Notes: a model not told the origin generated them from the letters alone. 64,000 bases of DNA from Lentibacillus halodurans (GCF_900112045.1 NZ_FOJW01000001.1:310001-374000), one strand, 5' to 3'; shown: positions 33,831 through 42,639, counted from the first letter of the stretch. A program made the numbers and translations.

Positions 33831-35021
33831 CTGCAAATATAAGTTTGCCAGCATAATCCCCAGCGTTTCCTGATATATTTCCTCAAACTGGCCGAATGGC
33901 AGCGGGTTTATACCGGTTCCCAGTTCAACCGTGTAGCCGGGGCGTCTGAATTCCTGTATAAACCAATCTTTATAGCCGGCATAGTTGTCTAGATGCTGTA
34001 CAGACCTGTAGTTGCTTACACAACTGTATATATTTACAATATCTCGTGCAACTGATGGTTCCATGCCATTGAAGCCCCAATAAATCTCTTCTCCCTGTGT
34101 ATGGAGCGCATGGACACGACGGAAGTTTCGCTTTTTTGTCAAGTCAGCCATTGCGATTGCTTCCGGTTCCGATAACGGGTATGGCCCGGGATAATCTCTC
34201 GGTTCCGGGGAATCAGGTTTTCGTGCTGCTTCAACTTCCCAAAATGCTGGATATTGCTTATTCAAATCAACCCCTGCAATGTTTGCTTTCCAGTTCGAAA
34301 AATCCGGGTTCTGATCATTAAGCGCCAATACGTTATCCTGGTAAGGACCCGCTGCAGATGCACCATCAAGTACCAGATTAACCCCATCCGGATTAACCAT
34401 CGGTACAATTGATAAAGTTGTCTCCAAAAAACAGGAATGTGCATTCACATCTCTTATGGGCTTTTTATTTGTCAATGAACGCGCGTATTCATTGATAAAA
34501 CGCATCATCACAGAAGTTGTTATCCACTCATTGGCATGAAACGATCCATTCACATGAACTTGTTTGTCGCCAGTGCCTACTCTCAATTCAATGATATCTT
34601 TTCCCATGACTGAACTGCCGATCGCCTGCTGGACAATAAATGGGAAAACCGTTCGTAACCGGTCAATATCACGTACCATTTGATCAAATGTATAATGATC
34701 CAAATCCGATATGATGAGATTGTTGACACGTTCCGGGATGACAATTTGCTGGCCGATTTGCATATTGTCGGGTTCAATGGAAGGATTTGCCAATTGCAGC
34801 ATATCGAACGGGACATTTTGCTCGATTGCAATATGCCATAGTGTATCGCTTCCAGTTATCTGGTAAGGACGTCCCATATAACCCGGTATTTGCACAGTTT
34901 GACCAATCGTTAGCTGATTAAGGTTTATTTCCGTATTGGATTGTTCAATCAGAACCAGTGGAACATCAAATAATTCACTATAAAACCGGATTGAATCATT
35001 CGGGCGGGTGGTAACTTCCAT
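33825..35021 (-). CDS. LysM-containing M14 peptidase (YqgT-like gamma-D-glutamyl-diaminopimelate peptidase)
   Basis: A 398-residue zinc carboxypeptidase predicted to cut gamma-D-Glu-diaminopimelate bonds in wall or spore peptides, like B. subtilis YqgT. Two LysM repeats lie at the N-terminus (about residues 1-45, and 52-97 with SDTLWHIAIEQNVPFDMLQLAN). The M14 domain has the zinc motif NGSFHANEW (HxxE), a later zinc His in ALHTQG, and the catalytic Glu in GYTVELGTG near the C-terminus. There is no signal peptide, which fits a spore or mother-cell enzyme. The ribosome-binding site is GAGGAG. Confidence 0.9.
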   Translation of the reverse strand: MEVTTRPNDSIRFYSELFDVPLVLIEQSNTEINLNQLTIGQTVQIPGYMGRPYQITGSDTLWHIAIEQNVPFDMLQLANPSIEPDNMQIGQQIVIPERVNNLIISDLDHYTFDQMVRDIDRLRTVFPFIVQQAIGSSVMGKDIIELRVGTGDKQVHVNGSFHANEWITTSVMMRFINEYARSLTNKKPIRDVNAHSCFLETTLSIVPMVNPDGVNLVLDGASAAGPYQDNVLALNDQNPDFSNWKANIAGVDLNKQYPAFWEVEAARKPDSPEPRDYPGPYPLSEPEAIAMADLTKKRNFRRVHALHTQGEEIYWGFNGMEPSVARDIVNIYSCVSNYRSVQHLDNYAGYKDWFIQEFRRPGYTVELGTGINPLPFGQFEEIYQETLGIMLANLYLQK

Positions 35022-35175
35022 ACATCATCACTCCTCGAGCATAACAGGATAATTAATACTATGTATCTTCGCTGTCTATGTGTTACCTGGCTTGAAACAG
35101 GCCGCTATATTCTGTACTATATATGTATAAGAAATGATTTGGTCTTTTCTTTATTTCTTTGAAGGAGGAGTTCGC

Positions 35176-35415
35176 TTGGCTTTTGTTATTACATCACCTT
35201 GCATAAATGAAAAATCAGGAGAATGTGTAGAAGTTTGTCCTGTCGACTGTATAGAAGAAGGAAAAGACATGTTCTATATTGATCCGGATATCTGTATCGA
35301 CTGTGGTGCGTGTGAAGCTGTCTGCCCGGTCGAAGCCATTTATATGGAAGATGAAGTACCTGAACAGGAAGAAAAGTATATCGAAATGAACCGCAAGTTT
35401 TTTGAAGAAAGTTAG
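35176..35415 (+). CDS. fdxA: 7Fe ferredoxin
   Basis: A 79-residue electron carrier. The start is TTG 35176 behind GAAGGAGGAG; an upstream ATG in frame (35134) has no such site. The cysteine pattern (Cys9, 17, 21, 25, 40, 43, 46, 50) and PCINEKSGECVEVCPVDCI fit the [3Fe-4S]+[4Fe-4S] ferredoxins known from Bacillus schlegelii and relatives. The last 25 residues are acidic. It is monocistronic, with its own terminator; the redox partner is unknown. Confidence 0.93.
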   Translation: MAFVITSPCINEKSGECVEVCPVDCIEEGKDMFYIDPDICIDCGACEAVCPVEAIYMEDEVPEQEEKYIEMNRKFFEES

Positions 35416-35419
35416 ACAG

Positions 35420-35452
35420 ACAGCCGCTATCTTATGGTAGCGGCTGTTTATT
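35420..35452. terminator. convergent terminator between fdxA and acyP
   Basis: A 9-bp stem CAGCCGCTA / TAGCGGCTG with an 8-base loop, followed by TTTATTA. Confidence 0.8.
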
Positions 35453-35720
35453 ATCGAATCGAAAAATCGCTGTAGCCTTTTTCTTCCCGTTGAGTATCCA
35501 CCTGCATATCCCGTACATGAATAAATGGACTGAATCCTTTTTCCAGTTCACTCAAAAATGTATGCACCTGACTGTCGTCACCTTCCAATTCCAATTCAAC
35601 TGTACCATCTGATTTATTTTGGACCCACCCATTTAAATTATATTGGTTAGCATGCTGCTGTGCCGTATATCGGAAACCGACTCCCTGAACACGTCCACTT
35701 ACGATGACATGTGCCAGCAT
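35451..35720 (-). CDS. acyP: acylphosphatase
   Basis: Hydrolyses carboxyl-phosphate bonds in small acyl phosphates. The 89-residue protein shows SGRVQGVGFRYT (catalytic Arg, phosphate loop) and the GWVQNKSDGTVELELEG motif with the catalytic Asn. A single-domain alpha/beta sandwich of normal length. It is monocistronic on the - strand. Confidence 0.95.
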   Translation of the reverse strand: MLAHVIVSGRVQGVGFRYTAQQHANQYNLNGWVQNKSDGTVELELEGDDSQVHTFLSELEKGFSPFIHVRDMQVDTQREEKGYSDFSIR

Positions 35721-35863
35721 CTTTATCCGCTCCTTTACGAATCGTACCTAATCATACATGGCCGTATAATGCTTAGATGAAACTACCCGATTTCCATCTC
35801 TTATATCAAAAGATATTGCTTTCCGTCAAGTTGATTATTTCGATAATAATGTTACTAAATTTT

Positions 35864-35879
35864 CGTGATAATTGTCACA
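35864..35879. promoter_or_regulatory. Crp/Fnr-type palindrome
   Basis: CGTGATAATTGTCACA matches the Bacillus Fnr consensus TGTGA-N6-TCACA in all but the first base. It lies 120-135 bases upstream of a mini-ORF and terminator (35999-36068) and 144 bases from the divergent acyP start. No Fnr gene is in the window. The rest of the 35721-36204 gap holds these elements and the xpaC promoter. Confidence 0.4.
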
Positions 35880-35998
35880 TAAATGTAATTTTGCTCATAA
35901 ATGAATTGTTACCCGTTATACAGCATGATATTCTGAATCCAACAGCAGGAAAACTGAATAGGGGAAACTTTAAACGACATCAGCGAGGTGAATCGAAA

Positions 35999-36025
35999 AT
36001 GTCTGGTCCTGCCCTAAAGTATTAA
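35999..36025 (+). other. 8-codon ORF followed by a terminator
   Basis: GCGAGGTG is followed by ATG 35999 and the peptide MSGPALKY, then TAA, then a hairpin terminator within 10 bases. This looks like a short transcript unit, either a small RNA with a translated leader or a decayed gene. A longer frame from 35777 shares the same end but has no support. Confidence 0.35.
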
Positions 36026-36027
36026 AA

Positions 36028-36068
36028 AAAGAGCTGAAGGCAGTCTATGATTGCTTTCAGTCCTTTAT
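36028..36068 (+). terminator. terminator after the 8-codon ORF
   Basis: CTGAAGGCA (36035-36043) pairs with TGCTTTCAG (36053-36061), one G-U, flanked by an A-run before and TCCTTTATT after. Confidence 0.6.
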
Positions 36069-36119
36069 TATTCTGTTAATATTTTGGAAAATCGAACAGG
36101 TTGATTTACAATAGACATA

Positions 36120-36146
36120 TGAAACGTTTTGTTGATCGTTTCCGTA
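36120..36146 (+). promoter_or_regulatory. ECF (sigma-W type) promoter of xpaC-telA
   Basis: TGAAAC (36120-36125), 17 bases, CGTA (36143-36146) continuing as CGTATAAT. This fits the sigma-W consensus TGAAAC-N16/17-CGTA closely. The matching operon in B. subtilis (xpaC-yaaN) is, as I recall, in the sigma-W regulon. Confidence 0.72.
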
Positions 36147-36204
36147 TAATAGGCAACGTTGACATTTAATCGTGTTTTTTGATGATTAATAGGAGCTGAC
36201 ATAT

Positions 36205-36849
36205 ATGCGACGCTTTTTCCAATTTCTATTACAGTCATTGATTGGTACCTCTGCAGCTGTGCTGACAGGTTTGATCAGTTTTTTTGCCTTTGGTACAGCT
36301 GTTTTGATGTCCGCCTTGTATGCTGTCATCGCTGGTGGAGCCTGTTACTTTTTAATCAAAGAGCTCATGTTTTTTCGCTATTTACAGCAAAAAGAACTAA
36401 GCCGAAAAGAATATAAATATATCAACGAGAATCTTCTTGAAGCGAAAGCCAAAATCAAACGTCTGCAACGGACATTATATAGTGTCCGCAATTGGCAGCA
36501 GGCAAAAAAATACATTAAAATTCTTGTGACCGTCCGGAAAATATATGCCAATACAAAAAAGGAACCACGCCGTTTTTATCAGGCAGAAGTGTTTTACTAC
36601 AAACATCTGGATTCTCTTGTGGCATTAATGGAAAAATATGCTTATCTGAAATCACAGCCATCCCGCTCAAAGGAAATCAATCAAGCTCTCGATGAGACAC
36701 GCCAAACGATCACGGCATTGGGTGAAGCCATCAATAAAGATTTGTATGTGATGCTGCATGACGATGTAGATACACTGCAATTTGAACTGGATGTAGCCAA
36801 CCAATCATTCAAAAAAGCAGTTAAAGAAGAAAGTGAGGCATTGAAATGA
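36205..36849 (+). CDS. xpaC: XpaC-like membrane-associated protein
   Basis: A 214-residue protein with two N-terminal transmembrane helices (about residues 8-32 and 35-55) and a long helical cytoplasmic part ([21 protein letters not shown] and onward). It is the XpaC family, first named for a phosphate-hydrolysis phenotype in B. subtilis; the real function is unknown. It is coupled to telA by a 4-base overlap (ATGA). The sigma-W type promoter points to envelope stress. Confidence 0.85.
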   Translation: MRRFFQFLLQSLIGTSAAVLTGLISFFAFGTAVLMSALYAVIAGGACYFLIKELMFFRYLQQKELSRKEYKYINENLLEAKAKIKRLQRTLYSVRNWQQAKKYIKILVTVRKIYANTKKEPRRFYQAEVFYYKHLDSLVALMEKYAYLKSQPSRSKEINQALDETRQTITALGEAINKDLYVMLHDDVDTLQFELDVANQSFKKAVKEESEALK

Positions 36850-38000
36850 ACGAACATGATAAAATACTACAATCACTTGACAGCGATGACCTATTGTCAA
36901 ACCCGTTCGGGGCTCAGGATAATCAGGATAATGTCACCAGCCAAACGGACAAACCGGACAAGCTGATCGATCAATTACCTGAAGAGAGCCGAAAAAAGGC
37001 TTTACAGCTGGCAAAACAGATCGATGCAAACAATTACCAATCGATCACCCAATATGGAACAGAAGCGCAATCGAAGCTGCTCGATTTTTCCCATTCCATG
37101 CTGGAACATGTGCAAAAAAATGATACTGGGGAAATAGACAGTGTTCTTGAGAACCTGATGAAAAAATTGGAGCAGGTGGACCCGGATGAGCTGAAACCAG
37201 AAAAACGCGGAGTAATGTCACGCTTATTCGGAAAAATTTCCAACTCTGTAAACGAAATTTTGTCGAGATATCAGAAAACGGGTGCCCAAATTGACCGGAT
37301 CAGTGTGAAACTCGACAATTATAAAAGTGTTCTGACTAAGGATAACGAGCTGCTGCAGCAAGTATTTGACAAAAATAAGGAATATTTTGATGCGCTCAAC
37401 ATCTATATCGCAGCTGGGGAGGTCAAACGTGAAGAATTGGAAACAGAACTGATTCCTGAGCTGAAGCGTAAGGCTGAGACATCCGACAATCAGATGGATG
37501 TACAAGAGGTAAACGACGTGATGCAATTTGCCGAACGCCTGGATAAACGTGTACATGATCTGAAGCTGAGCCGTCAGATTACAACCCAAAGCGCACCGCA
37601 AATTCGTCTCATTCAAAATACAAACCAGGCACTCGTCGAAAAAATCCAGTCATCCATTTTGACGGCGATTCCACTTTGGAAAAATCAAATTGCCATTGCC
37701 CTGACACTGGTACGGCAACGACATGCCATGGAAGCTCAGAAGCAGGTGTCAGAAACAACCAATGACCTGATCCTGAAAAATTCCGAAATGCTGCAGACGA
37801 ATTCAATCGAAACGGCAAAAGAAAACGAACGCGGCCTGGTCGATATCGAAACATTGAAACAAACACAGGAAAATCTGCTGAATACGATAGAAGAAACGAT
37901 GCAGATTCAGACTGAGGGCAGAGAAAAACGTCATCAGGCAGAGAAAGAATTAATAGGTATGGAAGATGAACTAAAAACTAAACTCCTTGAATTAAAATAG
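36846..38000 (+). CDS. TelA-family toxic anion resistance protein (YaaN-like)
   Basis: A 384-residue soluble, almost fully helical protein of the TelA family, whose members were linked to tellurite resistance and, in Bacillus and Listeria, to cell-envelope antimicrobial tolerance. Recognisable blocks are [26 protein letters not shown] (in part: [18 protein letters not shown]), and [19 protein letters not shown] with [12 protein letters not shown] near the C-terminus. No enzymatic motif is known. It overlaps xpaC by 4 bases, so they likely act together at the membrane. Confidence 0.88.
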   Translation: MNEHDKILQSLDSDDLLSNPFGAQDNQDNVTSQTDKPDKLIDQLPEESRKKALQLAKQIDANNYQSITQYGTEAQSKLLDFSHSMLEHVQKNDTGEIDSVLENLMKKLEQVDPDELKPEKRGVMSRLFGKISNSVNEILSRYQKTGAQIDRISVKLDNYKSVLTKDNELLQQVFDKNKEYFDALNIYIAAGEVKREELETELIPELKRKAETSDNQMDVQEVNDVMQFAERLDKRVHDLKLSRQITTQSAPQIRLIQNTNQALVEKIQSSILTAIPLWKNQIAIALTLVRQRHAMEAQKQVSETTNDLILKNSEMLQTNSIETAKENERGLVDIETLKQTQENLLNTIEETMQIQTEGREKRHQAEKELIGMEDELKTKLLELK

Positions 38001-38005
38001 CATTC

Positions 38006-38032
38006 AAATCGGGCGATAAACCCGATTTTTTT
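38006..38032 (+). terminator. terminator of xpaC-telA
   Basis: AAATCGGG / CCCGATTT with a 7-base loop and a T-run. Confidence 0.88.
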
Positions 38033-38123
38033 ATTTTTAAGATCCGATGATGACCATGAATAAAACCTGATCAGTGAGTGAAAATAAAAATAACGAATAA
38101 TGATACCTGGAAGGATTGATGAT

Positions 38124-39653
38124 ATGGCCAATTCTGTAAATATCCCACAGTTTCCGCAAGCTTTCTGGAGAGATTCTGTTTCACTCCCTGATTTTCCAAA
38201 ACTAAATGAATCTATTAGAACGGAAGTCGCAATTGTCGGCGGGGGAATCACCGGCATCACAGCAGCTTATTTGCTGACGAGACAAGGCATGAAAGTTACA
38301 TTAATCGATGCAAGTGACCTGTTGAACGGGGTTACAGGTCATACAACAGCCAAAATCACCGCCCAGCACGGTATTATTTACGATGAATTGATCCAGCATT
38401 TTGGAAAAGACAAAGCATCCCTGTATTATCAGGCTTGTATGGATGCCAAACAGCTGATTGAGGACACGATCCAAACACATCAGATAGACTGTGATCACCG
38501 ACAAGAGGATGCTTACATTTTTACAAATTCAGACTCATATGTATCACAGTTGGAAACAGAAAAGAAAGCATACGAACAACTTGACATTCCAAGTGAATTA
38601 ACAAGCAGCGTGCCACTCGACATTCCGGTTAAATCCGGATTAAGAATGGACAACCAGGCACAATTTCATCCGCTTAAATATTTAAAGGTACTTGTCGATG
38701 AGGCTGTCAAAAACGGTCTGGATATATACGAACAGACAACAGCAGTTGACATTGAATATAACAAACATCCAACTATTGTCACTAGAGAAGAACACCGGAT
38801 TAACTGCAATTATGTCATTCAGGCATCCCATTATCCGTTTTATGACGGCGAGGGGTTTTATCCGACTCGAATGTACCCTGAACGCTCCTATATTGTCGCG
38901 GTTAAAACATCCGAAACTTATCCTGGAGGAATGTATATCAACGCTGAATCACCAACACGATCAGTCAGATCGACCAATATGAATGGTGAGGACTTATGGC
39001 TGATTTCCGGCGAAAATCATAAAACAGGGCAAGGCAAATCAACGATGAAACATTACGAGGCACTCCAGCAGTATGCCGAAAAACAATTTGGCATATCTGA
39101 ATTTGTTTACAGGTGGTCAGCACAGGATTTAACGACCATGGACAAGGTACCGTATATCGGACCGGTTACGAAAAATGAGGATAACGTTTTTGTTGCAACA
39201 GGCTATCGCAAATGGGGTATGACAAATGGAACGATCGCTGCCAAAATAATCAGTGACCGAATCCTGGATGAGGATAATCCCTATGCTGAACTATACGTTC
39301 CATCACGATTTCAAGCTGATCCAGATGTTCGAAAGTTCACAAGTATGAATGCAGATGTTGCGAAGCATATGATACGAGGGAAACTTGAATATACCAATGA
39401 TAACGTGAAGGACCTTTCCGCAGATGATGCAACGGTAACCAGGGTGAACGGGAAACGAACAGGTGTTTATAAGGACCAGGATCATCAGTTGTATGCTGTC
39501 GATACAACATGCAAACATCTTGGCTGTGAAGTGAATTGGAATTCAGGTGACCGGACATGGGACTGCCCATGCCATGGATCACGATATTCCTATACAGGCG
39601 AGGTGATCGAAGGCCCGGCAAAAGAACCGCTGAATAAAGTTGAATTGGAATAG
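38124..39653 (+). CDS. yhfW: FAD-dependent oxidoreductase with C-terminal Rieske domain (YhfW-like)
   Basis: A 509-residue protein with a DAO-type FAD domain (VAIVGGGITGITAAYLL, about residues 33-49) and a C-terminal Rieske [2Fe-2S] domain with CKHLGC and CPCHGSRY (about residues 460-490), as in B. subtilis YhfW. The start is ATG 38124, 8 bases after AAGGA; an earlier in-frame start (38100) is unsupported. The substrate is unknown; the FAD-Rieske fusion suggests electron transfer from an amine or similar donor. It has its own terminator. The neighbouring citR-citA pair is on separate transcripts. Confidence 0.88.
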   Translation: MANSVNIPQFPQAFWRDSVSLPDFPKLNESIRTEVAIVGGGITGITAAYLLTRQGMKVTLIDASDLLNGVTGHTTAKITAQHGIIYDELIQHFGKDKASLYYQACMDAKQLIEDTIQTHQIDCDHRQEDAYIFTNSDSYVSQLETEKKAYEQLDIPSELTSSVPLDIPVKSGLRMDNQAQFHPLKYLKVLVDEAVKNGLDIYEQTTAVDIEYNKHPTIVTREEHRINCNYVIQASHYPFYDGEGFYPTRMYPERSYIVAVKTSETYPGGMYINAESPTRSVRSTNMNGEDLWLISGENHKTGQGKSTMKHYEALQQYAEKQFGISEFVYRWSAQDLTTMDKVPYIGPVTKNEDNVFVATGYRKWGMTNGTIAAKIISDRILDEDNPYAELYVPSRFQADPDVRKFTSMNADVAKHMIRGKLEYTNDNVKDLSADDATVTRVNGKRTGVYKDQDHQLYAVDTTCKHLGCEVNWNSGDRTWDCPCHGSRYSYTGEVIEGPAKEPLNKVELE

Positions 39654-39659
39654 TAATAA

Positions 39660-39693
39660 AAAAGCAGCTGATTTGGCTGCTTATCATTTTTTG
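39660..39693 (+). terminator. terminator of yhfW
   Basis: AAGCAGC / GCTGCTT, 7-base loop, then TATCATTTTTT. Confidence 0.75.
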
Positions 39694-39789
39694 GTGGAAT
39701 TTTTCGAAAAATGCACTTTGTACGCTACTATTTAGTCAAATATTAAAAGTTACTAAATGACAATATAAAAAGTTGAGAGGAGGAGGTAA

Positions 39790-39804
39790 ATGAGACTGGG
39801 ATAA
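39790..39804 (+). other. 4-codon ORF with a very strong ribosome-binding site
   Basis: GAGAGGAGGAGGTAA leads to ATG AGA CTG GGA TAA (MRLG). A hairpin terminator follows at 39858-39892. Upstream a TATAAA lies near 39762 and an ATTTAGT/ACTAAAT inverted repeat near 39730-39757. This may be a small RNA or a gene relic; there is no target gene downstream on the same strand before the terminator. Confidence 0.35.
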
Positions 39805-39857
39805 CCTTTTAAATAACAAACTCAAGCAATACCTTGAATCTTAAACTTGGAATAATA

Positions 39858-39892
39858 GGCAGTCACGCATATTGGCTGCTTTTTGTTTTAAC
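39858..39892 (+). terminator. terminator downstream of the 4-codon ORF
   Basis: AGGCAGTCA pairs with TGGCTGCTT (two G-U pairs) around a 7-base loop, followed by TTTGTTTT. It faces the end of citR. Confidence 0.55.
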
Positions 39893-40769
39893 TAAAATGA
39901 AAATTAGAGATGAATTCCATAAAATTACGTTCTATTTCATGTTCATATTTATAAATAATGTACATGCTTGCAGTTGGTAATGTCATAAAGGATACTGGTA
40001 TTTCCAATAATCTTCCCTCCATAATTTCACGATTGATGATTGATTTGGGCAGAAAACTGACCCCGATTCCTTCCAGAACAAATCGCTTTGCAATATGTGA
40101 CTGTGAAACCTTCATTAACTTATATGGGGATAGATATTTTTTGAGTTGTGCTTTAATATCATCCCAGTAGGCTGGATGATTATCGGTCAACATAATATTA
40201 TGTTCCAAAAGCTCTTTCGCATCAATGATCGGACCAGATTCAGCATCGTAACCGTCATGATTGCTTACAAGGACAACAGATTCCTCATGAAATTTAAACG
40301 TATTGACGGCGGAATTTCCCCGCAAACATGATAACCCAATATCAACATTTCCACTCTCCACATCATCTGAGATTTGTCTGGACTCCAAAACCTGTATGGA
40401 TATCTCAACATTTGGGTGCTGTTTCGTATATGCCCGTAACACACTCGGTAAAATCGTATCGGCAAGAAGGGGAGAGATAGCAATGCGAATGGTTTTATCA
40501 TAACCCTGTCTGTAGCGATTTATTTGACTAAGACTTTTTTCATACTGCCCGAGTATTCTTTTAGCTTCCTGGTGAAATAATCGGCCAGTCTCTGTCAGTA
40601 TAATCTTTCTGCCGTTTTTCACAAACAATTTATCACCGATTTCATTTTCCAGCTGTCTGATTTGAAAGGTTACGGCGGGCTGCGTGATGAACAATTTTTC
40701 GGCTGCCATTCTAAAATTCTCATATTCCGCAGCAGCAACAAAGATCTCCAGTGTTCGTGTATCCACCAT
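39888..40769 (-). CDS. citR: LysR-family regulator, probably CitR
   Basis: A 293-residue LysR-type transcription factor. The N-terminal winged HTH (MVDTRTLEIFVAAAEYENF, AAEKLFITQPAVTFQIRQLENEIG in part) is intact and the periplasmic-binding-like effector domain covers about residues 90-290. It is divergent from a citrate synthase gene, the same arrangement as citR-citA in B. subtilis, where CitR represses citA. The 108-base gap between them is very AT-rich and should contain the operator. Confidence 0.85.
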   Translation of the reverse strand: MVDTRTLEIFVAAAEYENFRMAAEKLFITQPAVTFQIRQLENEIGDKLFVKNGRKIILTETGRLFHQEAKRILGQYEKSLSQINRYRQGYDKTIRIAISPLLADTILPSVLRAYTKQHPNVEISIQVLESRQISDDVESGNVDIGLSCLRGNSAVNTFKFHEESVVLVSNHDGYDAESGPIIDAKELLEHNIMLTDNHPAYWDDIKAQLKKYLSPYKLMKVSQSHIAKRFVLEGIGVSFLPKSIINREIMEGRLLEIPVSFMTLPTASMYIIYKYEHEIERNFMEFISNFHFS

Positions 40770-40792
40770 ATCACCTCATCAATAAAATATAT

Positions 40793-40804
40793 TTATTATA
40801 ATAA
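40793..40804. promoter_or_regulatory. AT palindrome in the citR-citA gap
   Basis: A 12-base perfect palindrome TTATTATAATAA. It could be part of a CitR operator but is low-complexity AT sequence. Confidence 0.25.
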
Positions 40805-40877
40805 CAAAAAATATGAAATTTTAATAATTAATATATTGATTTAAACTGGAATTAGTAAAAGGGAAGGAGCGAGCGTC

Positions 40878-41945
40878 ATGTTAAAACCAGGTTTAAAAGG
40901 AATCACTGCAGTGGAAACAGCATTAAGCTTGATTGATGGTCAGAAAGGTGATTTAAAGTATCGCGGACTGCCGATTGAGCAGTTGGTCAAACATTATTCA
41001 TTTGAAGAAACAGCCTATTTTTTGCTGTATGGACATTTTCCGTCAGAAAAAGAACAAAAAATATTTGAGACGGATTTTAAAAAACACCGTTATATACCGG
41101 AACATACGAAACAAATCATTGCCATGCTGCCACAAAGCATGTCAATGATGGATGTGCTCCGTACAGCTCTATCATCATTAAAGATTACAGAAACTGCCGA
41201 TATTGATCTGGCACGAAAAATGATGGCACTTATGCCGGCAATTATTTCATACCGGTACAGGAAAATGAACGGCAACTATGAAGTGAAGCCAGATGATCAG
41301 CTTGGTCACGCTGAAAATTTTCTATATATGTTAAATGGAGAAACTAATCAAACACATGCCAAATTGCTTGAAACTTACATGATCCTGACAATGGAACATG
41401 GCTTGAATGCCTCAACATTTGCAGCTAGAGTTACCATTTCAACACAAAGCGATATCGTTTCTGCCATCACAAGTGCTATTGGAACCATGAAAGGACCATT
41501 GCACGGAGGTGCGCCGTCTGGCGTGATTGAATTATTGGATGAAATTAAATCGGAGCATAACATAAGTGAAATCATTCACAAAAAACTTGAGAATAAAGAA
41601 CGAATTATGGGATTCGGGCATCGTGTCTATAAAACGGTTGATCCGCGCGCAGAGGCACTAAAAGAAAAAATACGGGAATTGGAAGATTGGCCGGACTGGA
41701 TAGACTTGGCATTAAAAACTGAACAAGAAACAATAAACATTCTAAAAGCACACAAACCTGACCAAAATCTTTATACCAATGTCGAATACTATGCAGCAGC
41801 CATCATGAAGTCATTAGAAATGGATCCAGAATTATTTACACCAATATTCAGTTCAAGCCGGGTTGTCGGATGGTGTGCGCATGCGATCGAGCAGGTAAAT
41901 AACAATACGATTTTCCGGCCAAAAGCAGTGTATATTGGAAATTAG
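40878..41945 (+). CDS. citA: citrate synthase (CitA type)
   Basis: Condenses oxaloacetate and acetyl-CoA to citrate. The 355-residue protein is shorter than E. coli GltA, as in Gram-positive dimeric enzymes. The catalytic His residues are in TMEHGLNAST and MKGPLHGGAPSG, and the GFGHRVYKTVDPRAEALK block precedes the catalytic Asp. The divergent LysR gene identifies it as the CitA-type minor synthase rather than the main CitZ; a 2-methylcitrate role cannot be excluded from sequence. The ribosome-binding site is AAGGAGCG. Confidence 0.9.
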   Translation: MLKPGLKGITAVETALSLIDGQKGDLKYRGLPIEQLVKHYSFEETAYFLLYGHFPSEKEQKIFETDFKKHRYIPEHTKQIIAMLPQSMSMMDVLRTALSSLKITETADIDLARKMMALMPAIISYRYRKMNGNYEVKPDDQLGHAENFLYMLNGETNQTHAKLLETYMILTMEHGLNASTFAARVTISTQSDIVSAITSAIGTMKGPLHGGAPSGVIELLDEIKSEHNISEIIHKKLENKERIMGFGHRVYKTVDPRAEALKEKIRELEDWPDWIDLALKTEQETINILKAHKPDQNLYTNVEYYAAAIMKSLEMDPELFTPIFSSSRVVGWCAHAIEQVNNNTIFRPKAVYIGN

Positions 41946-41961
41946 CAAATTATCATGAGAT

Positions 41962-42003
41962 ATTCACGTTATAAAAAAATCGTGTTTTATAGCGTGAATT
42001 TTC
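41962..42003 (+). terminator. long hairpin terminator after citA
   Basis: A 15-bp stem ATTCACGTTATAAAA (41962-41976) with its complement (41985-41999), one G-U, an 8-base loop, and TTTTCGTTTTG after. It is unusually long for a terminator. Confidence 0.65.
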
Positions 42004-42007
42004 GTTT

Positions 42008-42043
42008 TGTCTCACTATCATGAGAATACTTACTAGTGAGACA
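42008..42043. repeat. 10-bp perfect inverted repeat
   Basis: TGTCTCACTA (42008-42017) and TAGTGAGACA (42034-42043) are perfect complements with a 16-base spacer. It lies next to AT-rich sequence and a decayed homing-endonuclease gene and may be an operator, a recombination site or a relic of a mobile element. Confidence 0.4.
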
Positions 42044-42184
42044 CTTGATCATCATTTTGTATATAACTTCCTATAATGTATATTATGTCTACTAGAAGAT
42101 AAAAAGATTATAACAAATATACTCCAAAAATTTGTAAGTTTATATCATCAATTACTATTGAGCTTCCTTTTTTGAACTGCATTT

Positions 42185-42639
42185 TTATGTACTTTTCAGC
42201 CTCTGTCTTTTAGCAATCCTACAAGGTAATGTTTCTAATTGAAATTCATCAAACTTTCTTTTTAAAAATAACCCTTTATCTTTGTATAGCCAGTTTGAAA
42301 ATAATTTGATTGTTTTTCTTCCACTAACATAAACCCTATAATATGTGCCATGTTCCGTAAAATTAGTTTCAAAACCTAATTTTTCAAGTTCATTTTTCAG
42401 TGAAATCTTGAAAGCTTCAGAGCCACCTATTCCACGAACCCGTCCCCTATTCATCCGGAAATTCAGGTAATTTGATCGAACTTGATTTATTCGTCATGAC
42501 GCCATGGATTTTTATTAGATCACCTTGCTGAAACGTTAGCCTTTGCTGCAATTTCTGTTGTACTCATACCATCCTTATACAGACTTATGATCTTATTCGC
42601 AGCAAGTGTTCGTTTTCTCCTTTTTTTTTGTCAAGTCAT
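42185..42639 (-). pseudogene. degenerate HTH / LAGLIDADG-like homing endonuclease gene
   Basis: On the - strand a ribosome-binding site (GGAGGG) and ATG 42639 begin a frame that meets TGA at codon 3, then reads through a basic helix-turn-helix segment (LAANKIISLYKDGMSTTEIA, then AKANVSAR) and stops again at TGA near 42525. A second frame gives NKSSSIKLPEFPDE, a typical piece before the DGDG catalytic block, which is missing. The last frame (42185-42454) reads RGIGGSEAFKISLKNELEKLG and YYRVYVSGRKTIKLFSNWLY, the C-terminal LAGLIDADG-like half. So the gene has nonsense codons, a frameshift and an internal deletion. The family call is from memory of related proteins. Confidence 0.6.

Noticed and set aside
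35777-36025. 82-codon frame ending in the 8-codon ORF
   Set aside because: No ribosome-binding site at its start and it spans the Fnr-like site and promoter-like sequence; only the last 8 codons have a site.
42063-42096. A true loxP site
   Set aside because: Only the left arm and core match; the right arm is unrelated, so Cre-type recombination is unlikely. Kept as a low-interest observation.
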